45,522 nt of DNA from the IMG/VR virus record IMGVR_UViG_3300032053_000146, positions 1 through 45,522 of that record, one strand, 5' to 3'. The translations under genes were made by a program, and so were the position numbers. This stretch comes from a virus. Below the pieces are notes generated by a model. That model searched no databases, had not been told where the DNA came from, and saw only the letters and a list, made by a program, of their open reading frames with translations. Shown piece after piece: positions 24,694 to 33,596 of the stretch. Numbering within the stretch: the stretch's first letter is position 1; each line of letters opens with the position of its first letter.

Positions 24694-26740
24694 CACGCGC
24701 TCCTGTGCTGTGTTCTTTACGTAATGCCAACAGATTACGGCCACCCATAGCTAAAGCTTGGAGTTTAGGGCCAAGTGTTTTTTCCACGTATGCGTCGCTC
24801 ATCACATTACCGGTAACGGTAACATGCATAATTACGCTACCACCGCCACCACCGACGCCTATCCCTGCAGGCACAAGACGATTAGACGACCGTGTGATAC
24901 CGGTCGCTAACTCCGTACCGCCATTGAGTTCGGCCAATGCACCACGTGTAAACCATTGTGCGAAATGGTGCCCTTGTTCAGCCGCCATACGGTCGTTGGT
25001 CGGGGTATCGAATATCCCACCAAGAATCGAACCAAGACCGGGTATGAACACGTTCAACAAGGATGCTAAAGCCTGCTGAATGAAGAAAGATGCAAAATCC
25101 ATTGCGATACCTTTAAAAACCTCACCAAGATTTCCGCGTCCTTCGACGGCAGCACTTACAAGACTGCTAAACGCATTCGCCGTCATGTTTTTCATTGTGG
25201 AGACTAATTGCTGGTGACGTTGTGCGTGCTCCTCAGCCAATTGCATTTTCGCACGTTCAACGTCCATCCATCCGATTGCCTCTTGTGCGGTTATTTCTCC
25301 GCGTGAAACCGCACCCATTGCAGCAATTTCAATCATCTGGTCTTGTGTCGTTTTGGCTACATCTACAAGCCGTTTGAAATCTTCAATTGCCCCTTCATTA
25401 CCCGATACGAGAGGCATGAATTTTTCAGGAGCAAGTTCCATATCGTCAAGTGCTTTTGGTATCGCAACCAGGGATTGAACGCTGGTTTTAATGGCATTTG
25501 TCATCGTTTCTACGTTTACCGGCAACCATGCAATCTCTTCGTTAACGAGTTTAACGCCGTCCACAACACCGACTATACCGTCAATCAAATCGGTGAAATC
25601 AGTATCAAGTTCGTTAATCGCTTTTCCTGTGTCGGTAAAAGATGATTTAAGTGCGTCCCATGCGCCTTTAAAATCACCGTGTGCGAGTTCGATTGCGGCC
25701 TCCAAAAATAGCTTCATTGGTTGCGTTGTGATTTTAACCATGTCGGCTACAAGTTGTACAGCGTTACTTACAACTTTACCACCACCGACCATTATTTTAA
25801 CCCACCCCGCAGCCTCCTCTTTCATCACACGCAAATAGCGCACAATGTTGTCCGTGCTGGTAACAACTAATTTACCTTGTGCATTAAATTGGTCGCCGAA
25901 TACGGCTGCATTAAATTCATCAATAAACGCAATTGCAACGTTCGTAAGTTCTTTCAATACCGGTAATACCTGACTACCGATATTTTCTTGCAAATCACTG
26001 AGCTTTTGTTGCATTGTTTCAACACGTACGCCGTATTCATTCGCCGCAGCCGTCGCCGCTCCACCAAAATTATTGCTCAGCTGGGTAAGAGCTTGGTCTA
26101 ATTGGGTGGAAAAAGCGGCAGTATTATCGACGGTCACACCGTATTTTTCCATATCGACTTTTCCGCGACCTACGGTGTCGGCCATCTCATTTAATACGCG
26201 TGTGACATCTTTATTCTTTGATGCTGCTATATCCGATGCAGCTGCCACCAATTTAAACGATTGTTCAAGTGTTGCTCCCCGGTCAACCATCGTTATTATC
26301 GCTCTGCCATATTCTTCATCCGCAATACCGGTAAGGGTCTGCATCGAGTCTGCAAATTTACGTGCTTGTAAAATATTCGCATCCGTAGCAAGGCCATGAC
26401 GAGTTAAAGCAGCCGTCACCTGTGTCCATACCTTTTCGCTTTCGGCTGCTGCGCCAATGGTACCAAGCAACGCTGCTTTTACCTGCCCAAATGCAGATAC
26501 GACGGCATTGGCCACAATATTGCCGACCGCAATTCCTTGTGTGAATCGCGTAAAAATGCCATGACTTTTTTCAACTGTCGGCGATAGCGAACCAATGCTA
26601 CGCTCCAATTTCTTGATTTCCGCATTTGCTTTAACCAAATCCGGGCCACCAAGCGCAGCAAGTTGCTTTTGTAATGCCGCAATTTTTTGAGACGCAGTTT
26701 CTTTCGCGTCAAGTATAAGTTCGTATCGTTCATTTGCCAT
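24677..26740 (-). CDS. Tail tape measure protein
   Basis: 687 residues. A long, mostly helical protein with an N-terminal coiled-coil (KIAALQKQLAALGG, ANAEIKKLERSIGSL), a hydrophobic middle (TQGIAVGNIVANAVVSAFGQ) and a central tape-measure-like segment (LTGIADEEYGRAI...MVDRG). The C-terminal half has hydrophobic stretches and a Gly-rich end. It sets tail length; at about 0.15 nm per residue it predicts a tail near 100 nm. It directly follows the frameshifting chaperone genes, as in most siphoviruses. Confidence 0.88.
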   Translation of the reverse strand: MANERYELILDAKETASQKIAALQKQLAALGGPDLVKANAEIKKLERSIGSLSPTVEKSHGIFTRFTQGIAVGNIVANAVVSAFGQVKAALLGTIGAAAESEKVWTQVTAALTRHGLATDANILQARKFADSMQTLTGIADEEYGRAIITMVDRGATLEQSFKLVAAASDIAASKNKDVTRVLNEMADTVGRGKVDMEKYGVTVDNTAAFSTQLDQALTQLSNNFGGAATAAANEYGVRVETMQQKLSDLQENIGSQVLPVLKELTNVAIAFIDEFNAAVFGDQFNAQGKLVVTSTDNIVRYLRVMKEEAAGWVKIMVGGGKVVSNAVQLVADMVKITTQPMKLFLEAAIELAHGDFKGAWDALKSSFTDTGKAINELDTDFTDLIDGIVGVVDGVKLVNEEIAWLPVNVETMTNAIKTSVQSLVAIPKALDDMELAPEKFMPLVSGNEGAIEDFKRLVDVAKTTQDQMIEIAAMGAVSRGEITAQEAIGWMDVERAKMQLAEEHAQRHQQLVSTMKNMTANAFSSLVSAAVEGRGNLGEVFKGIAMDFASFFIQQALASLLNVFIPGLGSILGGIFDTPTNDRMAAEQGHHFAQWFTRGALAELNGGTELATGITRSSNRLVPAGIGVGGGGGSVIMHVTVTGNVMSDAYVEKTLGPKLQALAMGGRNLLALRKEHSTGARDVRTE

Positions 26741-27520
26741 GCGGTACGCTCTTGATTAAAGCCTGATATTTCTGTGCGTCCCTAACAGTCCGCACTTTGT
26801 CTATGCGTGCAATCTCGTTATCTATTACATCACACGCATCAACCCAAAAAGCCGGTAGATTGTAGAAACTCCGGTATGTCTCGTTCCCGGTGCCATTTAT
26901 GCGCCGGTGTAAATACCACAGCCGATGCGATAATTGCGTAATGATGGAGGGTAAACACACACCATAATAATTCATTAATGCAACCCACGCTGGTGTGTCT
27001 TTACCGGTAAGTCCTCGCACCGCTTCCACAATATGCCACCAATCCTCTTGTTTTATACGCAATACAGGCATGTTTTGCCCATGTGCGGTTATAAAACCGT
27101 TCGAATCTGCGTGATTAAAACACGCACGCCGCCCGGTGCGGCATTTCTCCCCGCATTCCCCGTCGATTCCGGAATAAGCTGCACCGACGAGGAGAATCAG
27201 TTTTTTCGTTCGGTATCCGTTAAACGGCAATGGTTAATGACAGCCGCCACAATTTCCCGTAATTGCCCGATTTCTTCGATTCGTCCGAGAATCACACGAG
27301 TTTCATCGGAATAATCACCAATTTTGGTAATTACCGGAGCGATTATGTCCAATAATCGGTCAAAAGCCAAACTCGTGTCATCGGCAGAAACAATACCGAT
27401 ATTTCCCAGTTTGTGGACGAGTTCTTCCTTCTCGCGTACGGATAAACTGACGATGTTGATGGTGGTATCACACACCTGAACGGGATAGGTGCGGTCTTTG
27501 TTTACGAGGCGTAATGACAT
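26730..27520 (-). CDS. Tail assembly chaperone GT product, made by -1 frameshift
   Basis: Slippage of one base back at 27200-27206 joins the 107 residues of the upstream chaperone to 156 residues encoded downstream, giving about 263 residues. The downstream frame has no good start of its own; its only upstream in-frame candidate is TTG 27230, before the slip site. The T part holds two CxxxC-like pairs (GECGEKCRTGRRAC) and a helical C-terminus. G and GT proteins load the tape measure in lambda-like tail assembly. Confidence 0.85.
27197..27520 (-). CDS. Tail assembly chaperone G
   Basis: 107 residues from ATG 27520 with AAGGAG upstream. A short beta-rich N-terminus (LRLVNKDRTYPVQVCDTTIN) is followed by helices (LSVREKEELVHKLGN; LDIIAPVITKIGDY). 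Located between tail tube and tape measure. The stop lies right after the slippery heptamer, so most ribosomes make G and a minority make GT. Confidence 0.85.
   Translation of the reverse strand: MSLRLVNKDRTYPVQVCDTTINIVSLSVREKEELVHKLGNIGIVSADDTSLAFDRLLDIIAPVITKIGDYSDETRVILGRIEEIGQLREIVAAVINHCRLTDTERKN
27200..27206 (-). other. -1 ribosomal slippery heptamer A-AAA-AAC
   Basis: On the minus strand the bases are AAAAAAC, read CGA-AAA-AAC-TGA in the first frame; the TGA stop follows at once (27199-27197). After a -1 slip the reading continues AAA-AAA-CTG into the downstream frame. This is a canonical X-XXY-YYZ site placed where siphoviruses frameshift their tail chaperones. Confidence 0.9.
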
Positions 27521-27537
27521 GATAAATCTCCTTAGAG

Positions 27538-27567
27538 AAATGCCCACCGCCGTAACGATGGGCATTT
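27538..27567 (-). other. Hairpin between tail tube and chaperone genes
   Basis: AAATGCCCA and TGGGCATTT form a perfect 9-bp stem with a 12-base loop in the 62-base gap after the tail-tube gene. It may act as a partial terminator or 3' stabiliser, giving more tail-tube than chaperone mRNA. No long T-run follows. Confidence 0.55.
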
Positions 27568-27582
27568 ATTTATGGTTGTTGT

Positions 27583-28584
27583 TTAGGCTGCGGGCCAAGA
27601 ACGGTCAATATCGTTTTGAATAACGTAAGTTAATGGCGTCCCCCACGCACCCGCCGTATAGCTTGCAAACATGCGACAAGTCAAGGATTCGGCCAGAAGC
27701 CCTTCTGCGTCGGCTTCGATTGATTCGATTTTACCGCTTATTTGCGCCGTGAATACGCCGAAATCCAAGGAAAACTGAATCAGTTCACCGGCTTTAAGGC
27801 TGATAATGGCTTCATCAGCAATCGCATCACGAAGCAAATTGATTTTGAAAGAACCACTACGATTCTTAAGGCCAAAACTTTCAAAACCAAGAGATGCGCT
27901 ATGGCCGATTTTTTCAGCTTCGTGTACGGTTTCTATTTCGAATGAGCGTAATGTCAATGCGACCGGCGACGTCAATCCCACACCAATTGAAAGAGTCGCA
28001 CTTTGTAAATCATTGAACATCAAAATACTCGCTCCGGTTACGGGCGTCCACGTACCGCCCGGACTTGCCACATCGTTCCCTGAACCGACACTTATCCAAT
28101 CGGATTCAAAGTGGATGAAACCGTCGCGTTCACCAAAAATTTTGAGACGCGGTGCGATGCAGCTACCGACAATTTGCGAGGTATTCGTAGCCGGTTGACG
28201 ACGGTACCACGTGAGAAAATGTCCAGCATCAAGAGAAAAATCTGGGTGGTCGGTGAACAAGGTAAAAGTTTTTGTGAACTCCGTATCGGCAAGTTCCACA
28301 ACTTTCTGTGTGTGGGCGTAGATAATTTGGTCAACGTAACCCAAATCAAACGGGCCGCTGACGGAAAATCTAGCCGCACTGCCTTGTACAGAATGTTTGG
28401 TAACCTGCTCCACCGGATGCCGCGAACCGTGTTCTGCTGGTAATTCGTGAATCATCACATCAGGGTCAATAGTAAAAGGTTCGCAGGTAATTTCTGTTAC
28501 GGCTGCGGCAGCATTTTCCGGCACACCAAATACCGTCTGCTCCTTAAAACCATAACGTCTTTGTCTTGATTCATACGTCGGCAT
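27583..28584 (-). CDS. Major tail (tube) protein
   Basis: 333 residues from ATG 28584 (GAAGGAG upstream). MPTYESRQRRYGFKEQTVFG is a typical tube-protein N-terminus, followed by a beta-rich body (EITCEPFTIDPDVMIHELPA; LTSPVALTLRSFEIETVHE). Its place just before the chaperone pair and its beta-rich content support a tail-tube role. A start at 28632 would lie inside the previous gene without a ribosome-binding site. Confidence 0.75.
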   Translation of the reverse strand: MPTYESRQRRYGFKEQTVFGVPENAAAAVTEITCEPFTIDPDVMIHELPAEHGSRHPVEQVTKHSVQGSAARFSVSGPFDLGYVDQIIYAHTQKVVELADTEFTKTFTLFTDHPDFSLDAGHFLTWYRRQPATNTSQIVGSCIAPRLKIFGERDGFIHFESDWISVGSGNDVASPGGTWTPVTGASILMFNDLQSATLSIGVGLTSPVALTLRSFEIETVHEAEKIGHSASLGFESFGLKNRSGSFKINLLRDAIADEAIISLKAGELIQFSLDFGVFTAQISGKIESIEADAEGLLAESLTCRMFASYTAGAWGTPLTYVIQNDIDRSWPAA

Positions 28585-28843
28585 ATTTGCTCCTTCGTGG
28601 TTTATTGTCGAGTGTGATTCCGGGTAGTGCAATATCGGTTGTTTGCGTATCTTTATCTACACGTTGAACCAAATCAGCCGCAAGCAATAAGTATGCAATT
28701 GCAGTTGCAACCTCTACAACATATCCCTGTTGCAAATCACGCGCATCATCCATACTTATATGAAAACGGCGTACAAGTATGCTGATTTTCTGTTGGTTCA
28801 ATTTATCCGTCTTTGCGACGGCTATTCGATTAACTTTGTGCAT
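28571..28843 (-). CDS. Hypothetical small tail-region protein
   Basis: 90 residues, AGGTGG before ATG 28843. A basic N-terminus, then a helix (SMDDARDLQQGYVVEVATAI) and a hydrophobic stretch (AYLLLAADLV). It overlaps both neighbours. Family not recognised. Confidence 0.7.
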   Translation of the reverse strand: MHKVNRIAVAKTDKLNQQKISILVRRFHISMDDARDLQQGYVVEVATAIAYLLLAADLVQRVDKDTQTTDIALPGITLDNKPRRSKYADV

Positions 28844-29282
28844 AAAAAGCCACCTTGTGAATGTTTATGAGAATTTCTGCTCCAGTTGTGCCGCTTGTGT
28901 CGTGCGATACACCAAACCGCACACCTACCTGAAATAACCAATACCCTTCACCTAAGTTTACATGCTGTCTTAAGAGCGTGACTATTTCATCCGTAATGGT
29001 GCGTGCAAGTATTGTATTATGCGGCCCTAACCGCCATCCGGTATGCACACGAACCATTATTTGAATCAAACGATTATCGACCATTTCATTAGCGTCAATT
29101 GCAGCATCACCTAATATTGGCTCATCAAGCACGGTTTCAACGCTAAATGATGGTATCTCCATATCAGCGGTCGCATGCTGTGAATACGTATCGTACCAAC
29201 TCGGTGACGGCGACGGAACAGGAGACGGGCCTACTATCAGCAAATCGACGATTTTGGTCTGTGCTGTAACTGCGATACCCAT
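28830..29282 (-). CDS. Tail terminator / head-tail joining-like protein
   Basis: 150 residues; AGGAG before ATG 29282 in a TAATG overlap. Beta-alpha content with RLIQIMVRVHTGWRLGPHNT and ARTITDEIVTLLRQHVNLGE resembles the small neck proteins around the tail terminator. The N-terminus contains a short PSPVPSPSPS insert, a miniature of the long Ser-Pro linkers elsewhere in the genome. Exact role uncertain. Confidence 0.6.
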   Translation of the reverse strand: MGIAVTAQTKIVDLLIVGPSPVPSPSPSWYDTYSQHATADMEIPSFSVETVLDEPILGDAAIDANEMVDNRLIQIMVRVHTGWRLGPHNTILARTITDEIVTLLRQHVNLGEGYWLFQVGVRFGVSHDTSGTTGAEILINIHKVAFYAQS

Positions 29283-29689
29283 TAAAACGCTCCTTTTGTC
29301 GCAACATATGTAATGGTAATGACAATACGTGTTGAACTATACGAGTCCGCATCTACGAGAGCCACATCCTCTTGCCCAACAACACAAATATGCTTTGCGC
29401 CAATGGTCGCAGCCAAAGAGGATGTATAAAGCAATTGCTTTACTGCGTCCAAGGTTTTTTCAATATCCCTACCTCGAACCAACAAAACTAAATCCACATC
29501 TAACTCGTACCGTACGTGTGTGGTATCTTCCACAATCGCCTCTTCCGTGCCTGCAATCAGACCAGCATAAGGGACATTTTTCCGTGCATTCTGCGGTGAC
29601 AATAAAATACGGGTTGTTGTTTTTATTTCCGGCAAAGAGATTATTTGCGTTATTAAAGTATCGAGTACGCTTGTTTTAGTGTGTGCCAT
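29282..29689 (-). CDS. Minor tail / tail terminator-like protein
   Basis: 135 residues; GAGGTAATA before ATG. VRYELDVDLVLLVRGRDIEK and STRIVITITYVATKGAF are beta strands around a helix (TLDAVKQLLYT), as in gpU-like tail terminator proteins. Together with its two neighbours it makes the neck/terminator block of a siphovirus tail. Confidence 0.6.
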   Translation of the reverse strand: MAHTKTSVLDTLITQIISLPEIKTTTRILLSPQNARKNVPYAGLIAGTEEAIVEDTTHVRYELDVDLVLLVRGRDIEKTLDAVKQLLYTSSLAATIGAKHICVVGQEDVALVDADSYSSTRIVITITYVATKGAF

Positions 29690-29691
29690 TA

Positions 29692-30099
29692 TTACCTCGT
29701 AAAAATGTGTGACATATACTCCCGCAATATCCGCTTCATGAACTTTTCGTTGCGCTTAATTGCTACGTCCACGTATGGCCGCGCAGGAATATATGTTGCG
29801 TGCCCTGCACCCGTCCATCCGCCGAAATTATGAATGCGTGCATAAGCACAATCCGAACCTGTAACCAATCGCCATCCGCCGCGTACGATTTGCATTTCCC
29901 ATGCCCATGAATTATATAGGGTGCCTGTTCGTTTATGCAGCATGCGACCGGCAAGATTATATTTAATACTGGTCACTAAATGCGCTCCAATTTCCGATAA
30001 TGAATATGGAGCTTGACGCAGTTGTCGCAAAGCATTTTTGAGCACCGGCGAATCAAATCCGACCGGTCTTGCGTAAATGGACATTTGCAGAATCATCAT
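29692..30099 (-). CDS. HK97 gp10 / gpG-like tail completion protein
   Basis: About 136 residues. [20 protein letters not shown] and [28 protein letters not shown] give the IHNFGG...IPARP signature of virion-morphogenesis / head-tail joining proteins. The start is uncertain: ATG 30099, 30096 or 30084, all overlapping the end of the upstream gene in another frame. Confidence 0.75.
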   Translation of the reverse strand: MMILQMSIYARPVGFDSPVLKNALRQLRQAPYSLSEIGAHLVTSIKYNLAGRMLHKRTGTLYNSWAWEMQIVRGGWRLVTGSDCAYARIHNFGGWTGAGHATYIPARPYVDVAIKRNEKFMKRILREYMSHIFTR

Positions 30100-31138
30100 C
30101 TGTTTCTTTTCTTTTTTTCTTCCTTTTAAAATATGCCATACGTGCACGTATTTCTTGGTCACGTTGATGCAATATTAAACATATGTAATGGCCGCGTCGC
30201 AACGTCGGCGGCTCCGGGCTTGGTTCTGGCGACGGCGACGGAGAAGGCGACGGTGACGGCGATGGTGACGGCGACGGTGACGGCGACGGAGAAGGCGACG
30301 GTGACGGCGATGGTGACGGTGACGGCGATGGTGACGGCGACGGTGACGGCGACGGAGAAGGCGACGGTGACGGCGATGGTGACGGCGACGGTGACGGCGA
30401 CGGAGAAGGCGACGGCGACGGCGACGGTGACGGCGACGGTGACGGCGACGGAGAAGGCGACGGTGACGGCGACGGAGAAGGCGACGGCGACGGAGAAGGT
30501 GACGGCGACGGTGACGGCGACGGAGAAGGCGACGGTGACGGCGACGGCGACGGTGACGGCGACGGAGAAGGCGACGGAGAAGGCGACGGCGACGGTGACG
30601 GAGAAGGCGACGGCGACGGCGACGGAGAAGGTGACGGTGACGGCGACGGCAAAACGATGGTGTATGTGACCGCAATTGTCTGTGGGCTATTATCCGCGTT
30701 AGCGCTAGCTACTGTAATAGTACCATAATATATCCCCGCATCTTTATTGGTCGTGTTTATCGCAACCGTAATTGTCGCATTACCCTCGCCTGAGGTCGGA
30801 TTTTCAATAAGCATCCAAGGTGCGTTGTCCGATACACTCCATGCAAGCGGGTCACTTCCGCTTGCAGTATTAGTTATTGTAAAGGTTTGGTCTTCCGGTA
30901 AATCTCCATTCTCTACTGCGATAAAACTTAAGGTCGATTTATTTAGTTCAATATGCGGGTTCGGGTATGTGACGCCGTAAATACATAGCGTAACTTTATT
31001 GGTCGAATTTTTTGTCCAAATATCGGGCCAATCCAGAAAGGTGTCAGCATGTACCTCAGAAACGAAATCATTGGTAGGTGCGCCGTTTGGACTAATGCGA
31101 TACCAACCAAATACTTTATTACCCGGTGTTTCGCCCAT
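30053..31138 (-). CDS. BACON/Ig-like surface protein with 141-residue Ser-Pro linker
   Basis: 361 residues. Residues 62-160 form a BACON-type all-beta domain ([56 protein letters not shown]). Residues 164-304 are P(SP)70, followed by [14 protein letters not shown] and a strongly basic tail. GGAG precedes ATG 31138. Such domains bind carbohydrate in other phage virion proteins, so this may be a head or neck fibre on a rigid stalk. The tail after the linker matches that of the 482-residue gene upstream. Confidence 0.75.
   Translation of the reverse strand: MGETPGNKVFGWYRISPNGAPTNDFVSEVHADTFLDWPDIWTKNSTNKVTLCIYGVTYPNPHIELNKSTLSFIAVENGDLPEDQTFTITNTASGSDPLAWSVSDNAPWMLIENPTSGEGNATITVAINTTNKDAGIYYGTITVASANADNSPQTIAVTYTIVLPSPSPSPSPSPSPSPSPSPSPSPSPSPSPSPSPSPSPSPSPSPSPSPSPSPSPSPSPSPSPSPSPSPSPSPSPSPSPSPSPSPSPSPSPSPSPSPSPSPSPSPSPSPSPSPSPSPSPSPSPSPSPSPSPSPSPSPSPSPSPEPSPEPPTLRRGHYICLILHQRDQEIRARMAYFKRKKKRKETDDDSANVHLRKTGRI
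30227..30649 (-). repeat. (Ser-Pro)n-coding DNA repeat 2
   Basis: About 423 bases of the 6-base unit GACGGN, with a higher-order pattern in which GGAGAA units recur every 18-42 bases. It encodes P(SP)70. Expected to change length by slippage or recombination. Confidence 0.92.
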
Positions 31139-31141
31139 TTA

Positions 31142-31510
31142 TTATGTTGGCTCCTCGTAATCCGCAGTATCGCCAAACTGTAGTGCAAGCCAATATGTCG
31201 TATTCTGTTCTATTGGGCAATGATAAGACATATTAATAGTACGCCACGCAAATGTTGCGCCCTGTAGCAACACACCACATCCAATACTCAATAATTCATA
31301 TGGTCGATTATTTGTTGCGTCATGGCTATATATCCCAACACGTATACTCACTGGCCCGCTATTATTTGGGTCACCACAATATATTTTTATTTTTTGTAGT
31401 GGGCCGTCTATCGAATCAGATACGACTTTATTACAAGAAATATATTTAGAATATTGGCTGCCCTGTGTTGCATCCGTTAAGTTGTCTTTTCCGAAATTAC
31501 CATAAGACAT
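31142..31510 (-). CDS. Single-domain adhesin-like protein (paralogue of the upstream gene)
   Basis: 122 residues; starts YGNFGKDNLTDAT and carries IRVGIYSHDATNNRPYELLS and NTTYWLALQFGD. These match each of the two domains of the 482-residue protein upstream, so this is a third copy without the Ser-Pro linker. The motif resembles beta-sandwich surface domains (ITAxTxYWL). Probably a virion surface protein. Confidence 0.7.
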   Translation of the reverse strand: MSYGNFGKDNLTDATQGSQYSKYISCNKVVSDSIDGPLQKIKIYCGDPNNSGPVSIRVGIYSHDATNNRPYELLSIGCGVLLQGATFAWRTINMSYHCPIEQNTTYWLALQFGDTADYEEPT

Positions 31511-31512
31511 AC

Positions 31513-32961
31513 CTATTGTCCAATCTTATTTTGTGATGGATTATTGTTTTTTGTCGCATTGTGACGGTTAAGCGTTTCTTTAAGCTTCCCTGCAAGAAAT
31601 ACATAATGCGTGCGTCTTGTTGGCGGTTCCGGACTTGGTTCTGGTGACGGCGATGGTGACGGCGACGGTGACGGCGACGGAGAAGGCGACGGCGACGGCG
31701 ACGGTGACGGCGACGGCGACGGTGACGGCGACGGAGAAGGCGACGGTGACGGCGACGGAGAAGGCGACGGCGACGGAGAAGGTGACGGCGACGGTGACGG
31801 CGACGGAGAAGGCGACGGCGACGGAGAAGGTGACGGCGACGGTGACGGCGACGGCGACGGCGACGGCGATGGTGACGGCGACGGTGACGGCGACGGAGAA
31901 GGCGACGGTGACGGCGACGGAGAAGGTGACGGAGCACTTACGACATCAGCATAAATGGCATGTGTAGTTCTGGCACTACTCACACTTATCCATGGATCAG
32001 CCCAAACTTCCCACCCATCTGTAACATATGTTGCTGATGAATATGTAAATATACAATAACCGTTTGCAGTATTTTGCCATTTCTGAAAATACCCACTTGC
32101 ATTACTAAATTCAAAACATAACCAATACTTAGTGTTAGCCATAATGCTGGCCTTCAACGTCATGGGCGCAACTCGCCAAGCGGCAGCGGCATTCTTAGCT
32201 AATGTAAAATTGCCATAATCAAGCAGATCAAGCGGTTTATTGTTTGTCTCATCATGGCTATAAAGGCCACAATAAACAACGGTTGGGCCTTTCCCGTCGG
32301 CATCACGGCAATAAAAATATATGTTCTCTATTTCACCCTCGACACTCCTGCTATTCGTTCTAAATTGTCGAACATTCCGTGCATTTTCATTACCAGAAGA
32401 TAAACCTATTAAATCAGTTTTCCCAAATGTCCCCGGCCCAAGTGCCGGAGGCTCACTCGTCTCTGCATATATGGCATGCGTAGTTTTTGCACTACTAGCA
32501 TTTATCCACGGATTATCCCAACCAAGATAAGGCCTTTCTTCAGTCACAGTATCGGATGAAAAATTATTAGTATCCGAACCATCAGAAGTTTTTCTTTTTA
32601 TGCTAAAGGTTTTTGAAACGCCTGAAAGAACAAAAGACAACCAATATATGGTGTCAGCAGTTATTAAAACTCGCTCGGTAACTACTGCAGAACGCCAACC
32701 AAACGCAGCATTCTGCGGCAATACAAAACTACCCCAATCGAGAAGATTAAGTGGTCGATTATTTACAGCATCGTGGCTATAGATAGCACAATAAATTCCG
32801 TATGGCCCCGCATTAAGCGGGTCCGAACAATAAAGATATAATTTCTCTAATATTCCATCAACAGAACCGCTATTAACTTTATACTGAACTATTGTCCGAC
32901 TTACTTGTGTACCAGTAACTAATCCAACTATATCAGTTTTTCCAAAATTTCCGCACGCCAT
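31513..32961 (-). CDS. Two-domain adhesin-like protein with 97-residue Ser-Pro linker
   Basis: 482 residues. Two tandem domains (about 3-165 and 177-340) each start with G-N/T-FGKTD, contain IYSHD...NNRPLNLLDWG or its variant LYSHDETNNKPLDLLDYG, then YWLSF or YWLCF, and end SSAxTTHAIYA. Then come P(SP)48 (344-440) and a short tail [13 protein letters not shown]. With the 122-residue gene, this makes three copies of one domain. Position between head connector and tail genes suggests head or neck fibres. Sugar binding is a guess. Confidence 0.75.
   Translation of the reverse strand: MACGNFGKTDIVGLVTGTQVSRTIVQYKVNSGSVDGILEKLYLYCSDPLNAGPYGIYCAIYSHDAVNNRPLNLLDWGSFVLPQNAAFGWRSAVVTERVLITADTIYWLSFVLSGVSKTFSIKRKTSDGSDTNNFSSDTVTEERPYLGWDNPWINASSAKTTHAIYAETSEPPALGPGTFGKTDLIGLSSGNENARNVRQFRTNSRSVEGEIENIYFYCRDADGKGPTVVYCGLYSHDETNNKPLDLLDYGNFTLAKNAAAAWRVAPMTLKASIMANTKYWLCFEFSNASGYFQKWQNTANGYCIFTYSSATYVTDGWEVWADPWISVSSARTTHAIYADVVSAPSPSPSPSPSPSPSPSPSPSPSPSPSPSPSPSPSPSPSPSPSPSPSPSPSPSPSPSPSPSPSPSPSPSPSPSPSPSPSPSPSPSPSPSPSPSPSPSPEPSPEPPTRRTHYVFLAGKLKETLNRHNATKNNNPSQNKIGQ
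31642..31932 (-). repeat. (Ser-Pro)n-coding DNA repeat 3
   Basis: About 291 bases of the same 6-base unit as repeats 1 and 2, encoding P(SP)48. The sequences flanking its 3' side are homologous to those flanking repeat 2, so the tail and repeat were probably duplicated or exchanged together. Confidence 0.92.
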
Positions 32962-32964
32962 ATT

Positions 32965-33531
32965 TTACCAGCCCGTCTTATATCGCATGATAGTTTTAAC
33001 CGCTTGTATCGGTAGTTCGTCCTTGTAAGAGAAATTTTGTTCGCCGTCCTGTTGTGAACTAATGCCTTGCCGCTCTGCTTGGTCTACAAAATACTTAGTA
33101 ATTGCATAACAAGCCCACCGCAAATCGTCCGGAAACGCGGTGTAACCGTACGAATAAGTAATGCGAATATTCTGATAGCCTTTGAAAAATTTGTGTCCTT
33201 CCGTAAAATATACGGCATTTGAACCGGGTTTAAAGGTATATGGGCAAGTAACAAGTTCGTATTCGTACCACAACGTGCCAGACCAATACTCAATTTTCGT
33301 TATCGTAACTAAAGGTGTATTATGCACGAATAATCGACCGACGCCTTTACCGTCCAAAACTTCTACAATATCGACCGGTGAAGGGCCAATCAGTTCAAAA
33401 GTGCGACCGGCTTTTGCTTCCACAACTTTCATGGCCGAAGTAATCGCTTGTTCAATCTGTGCCGTGTTTTCAATCGGACTTGGCGTGTTGTCGAAAACCT
33501 CGTATTCTTCTACGGTAATTAAGTTAGCCAT
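32965..33531 (-). CDS. Head-tail connector, HK97 gp6-like
   Basis: 188 residues from ATG 33531. LITVEEYEVFDNTP, IEQAITSAMKVVEAKAGRTF, IDIVEV-like VDIVEVLDGKG and NIRITYSYGYTAFPDDLRWA-CYAIT are the classic order of the DNA-packaging/connector family (gp6-like). It forms a ring under the portal. An ATG four codons earlier (33543) is possible. Confidence 0.85.
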   Translation of the reverse strand: MANLITVEEYEVFDNTPSPIENTAQIEQAITSAMKVVEAKAGRTFELIGPSPVDIVEVLDGKGVGRLFVHNTPLVTITKIEYWSGTLWYEYELVTCPYTFKPGSNAVYFTEGHKFFKGYQNIRITYSYGYTAFPDDLRWACYAITKYFVDQAERQGISSQQDGEQNFSYKDELPIQAVKTIMRYKTGW

Positions 33532-33547
33532 GCCATACCCCATAAGA

Positions 33548-33577
33548 AAGACCGCACGCGGTTAAGCGTGCAGTCTT
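33548..33577 (-). other. Hairpin after the repeat-built head protein gene
   Basis: AAGACCGCACGC and GCGTGCAGTCTT form a 12-base stem with one wobble-type position and a 6-base loop, followed on the minus strand by TCTTATG. Its core (CCGCACGCGGTTA) is shared with the hairpin at 34429-34456. Likely an attenuator or 3' stabiliser. Confidence 0.6.
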
Positions 33578-33596
33578 AGGTTTAAGAATAGCGGAT

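Noticed and set aside
30133-30675. Val-Thr-Ala-Thr-Glu-Lys frame (plus) and Arg-His-rich frame (minus)
   Set aside because: Low-complexity shadows of repeat 2; no ribosome-binding site, and inside a well-supported gene.
31610-31954. Plus-strand Gly-Asp/Glu repeat frame and its Ala-Thr-rich neighbour frame
   Set aside because: They are shadows of the 6-base repeat coding Ser-Pro on the minus strand; every frame of such DNA stays open.
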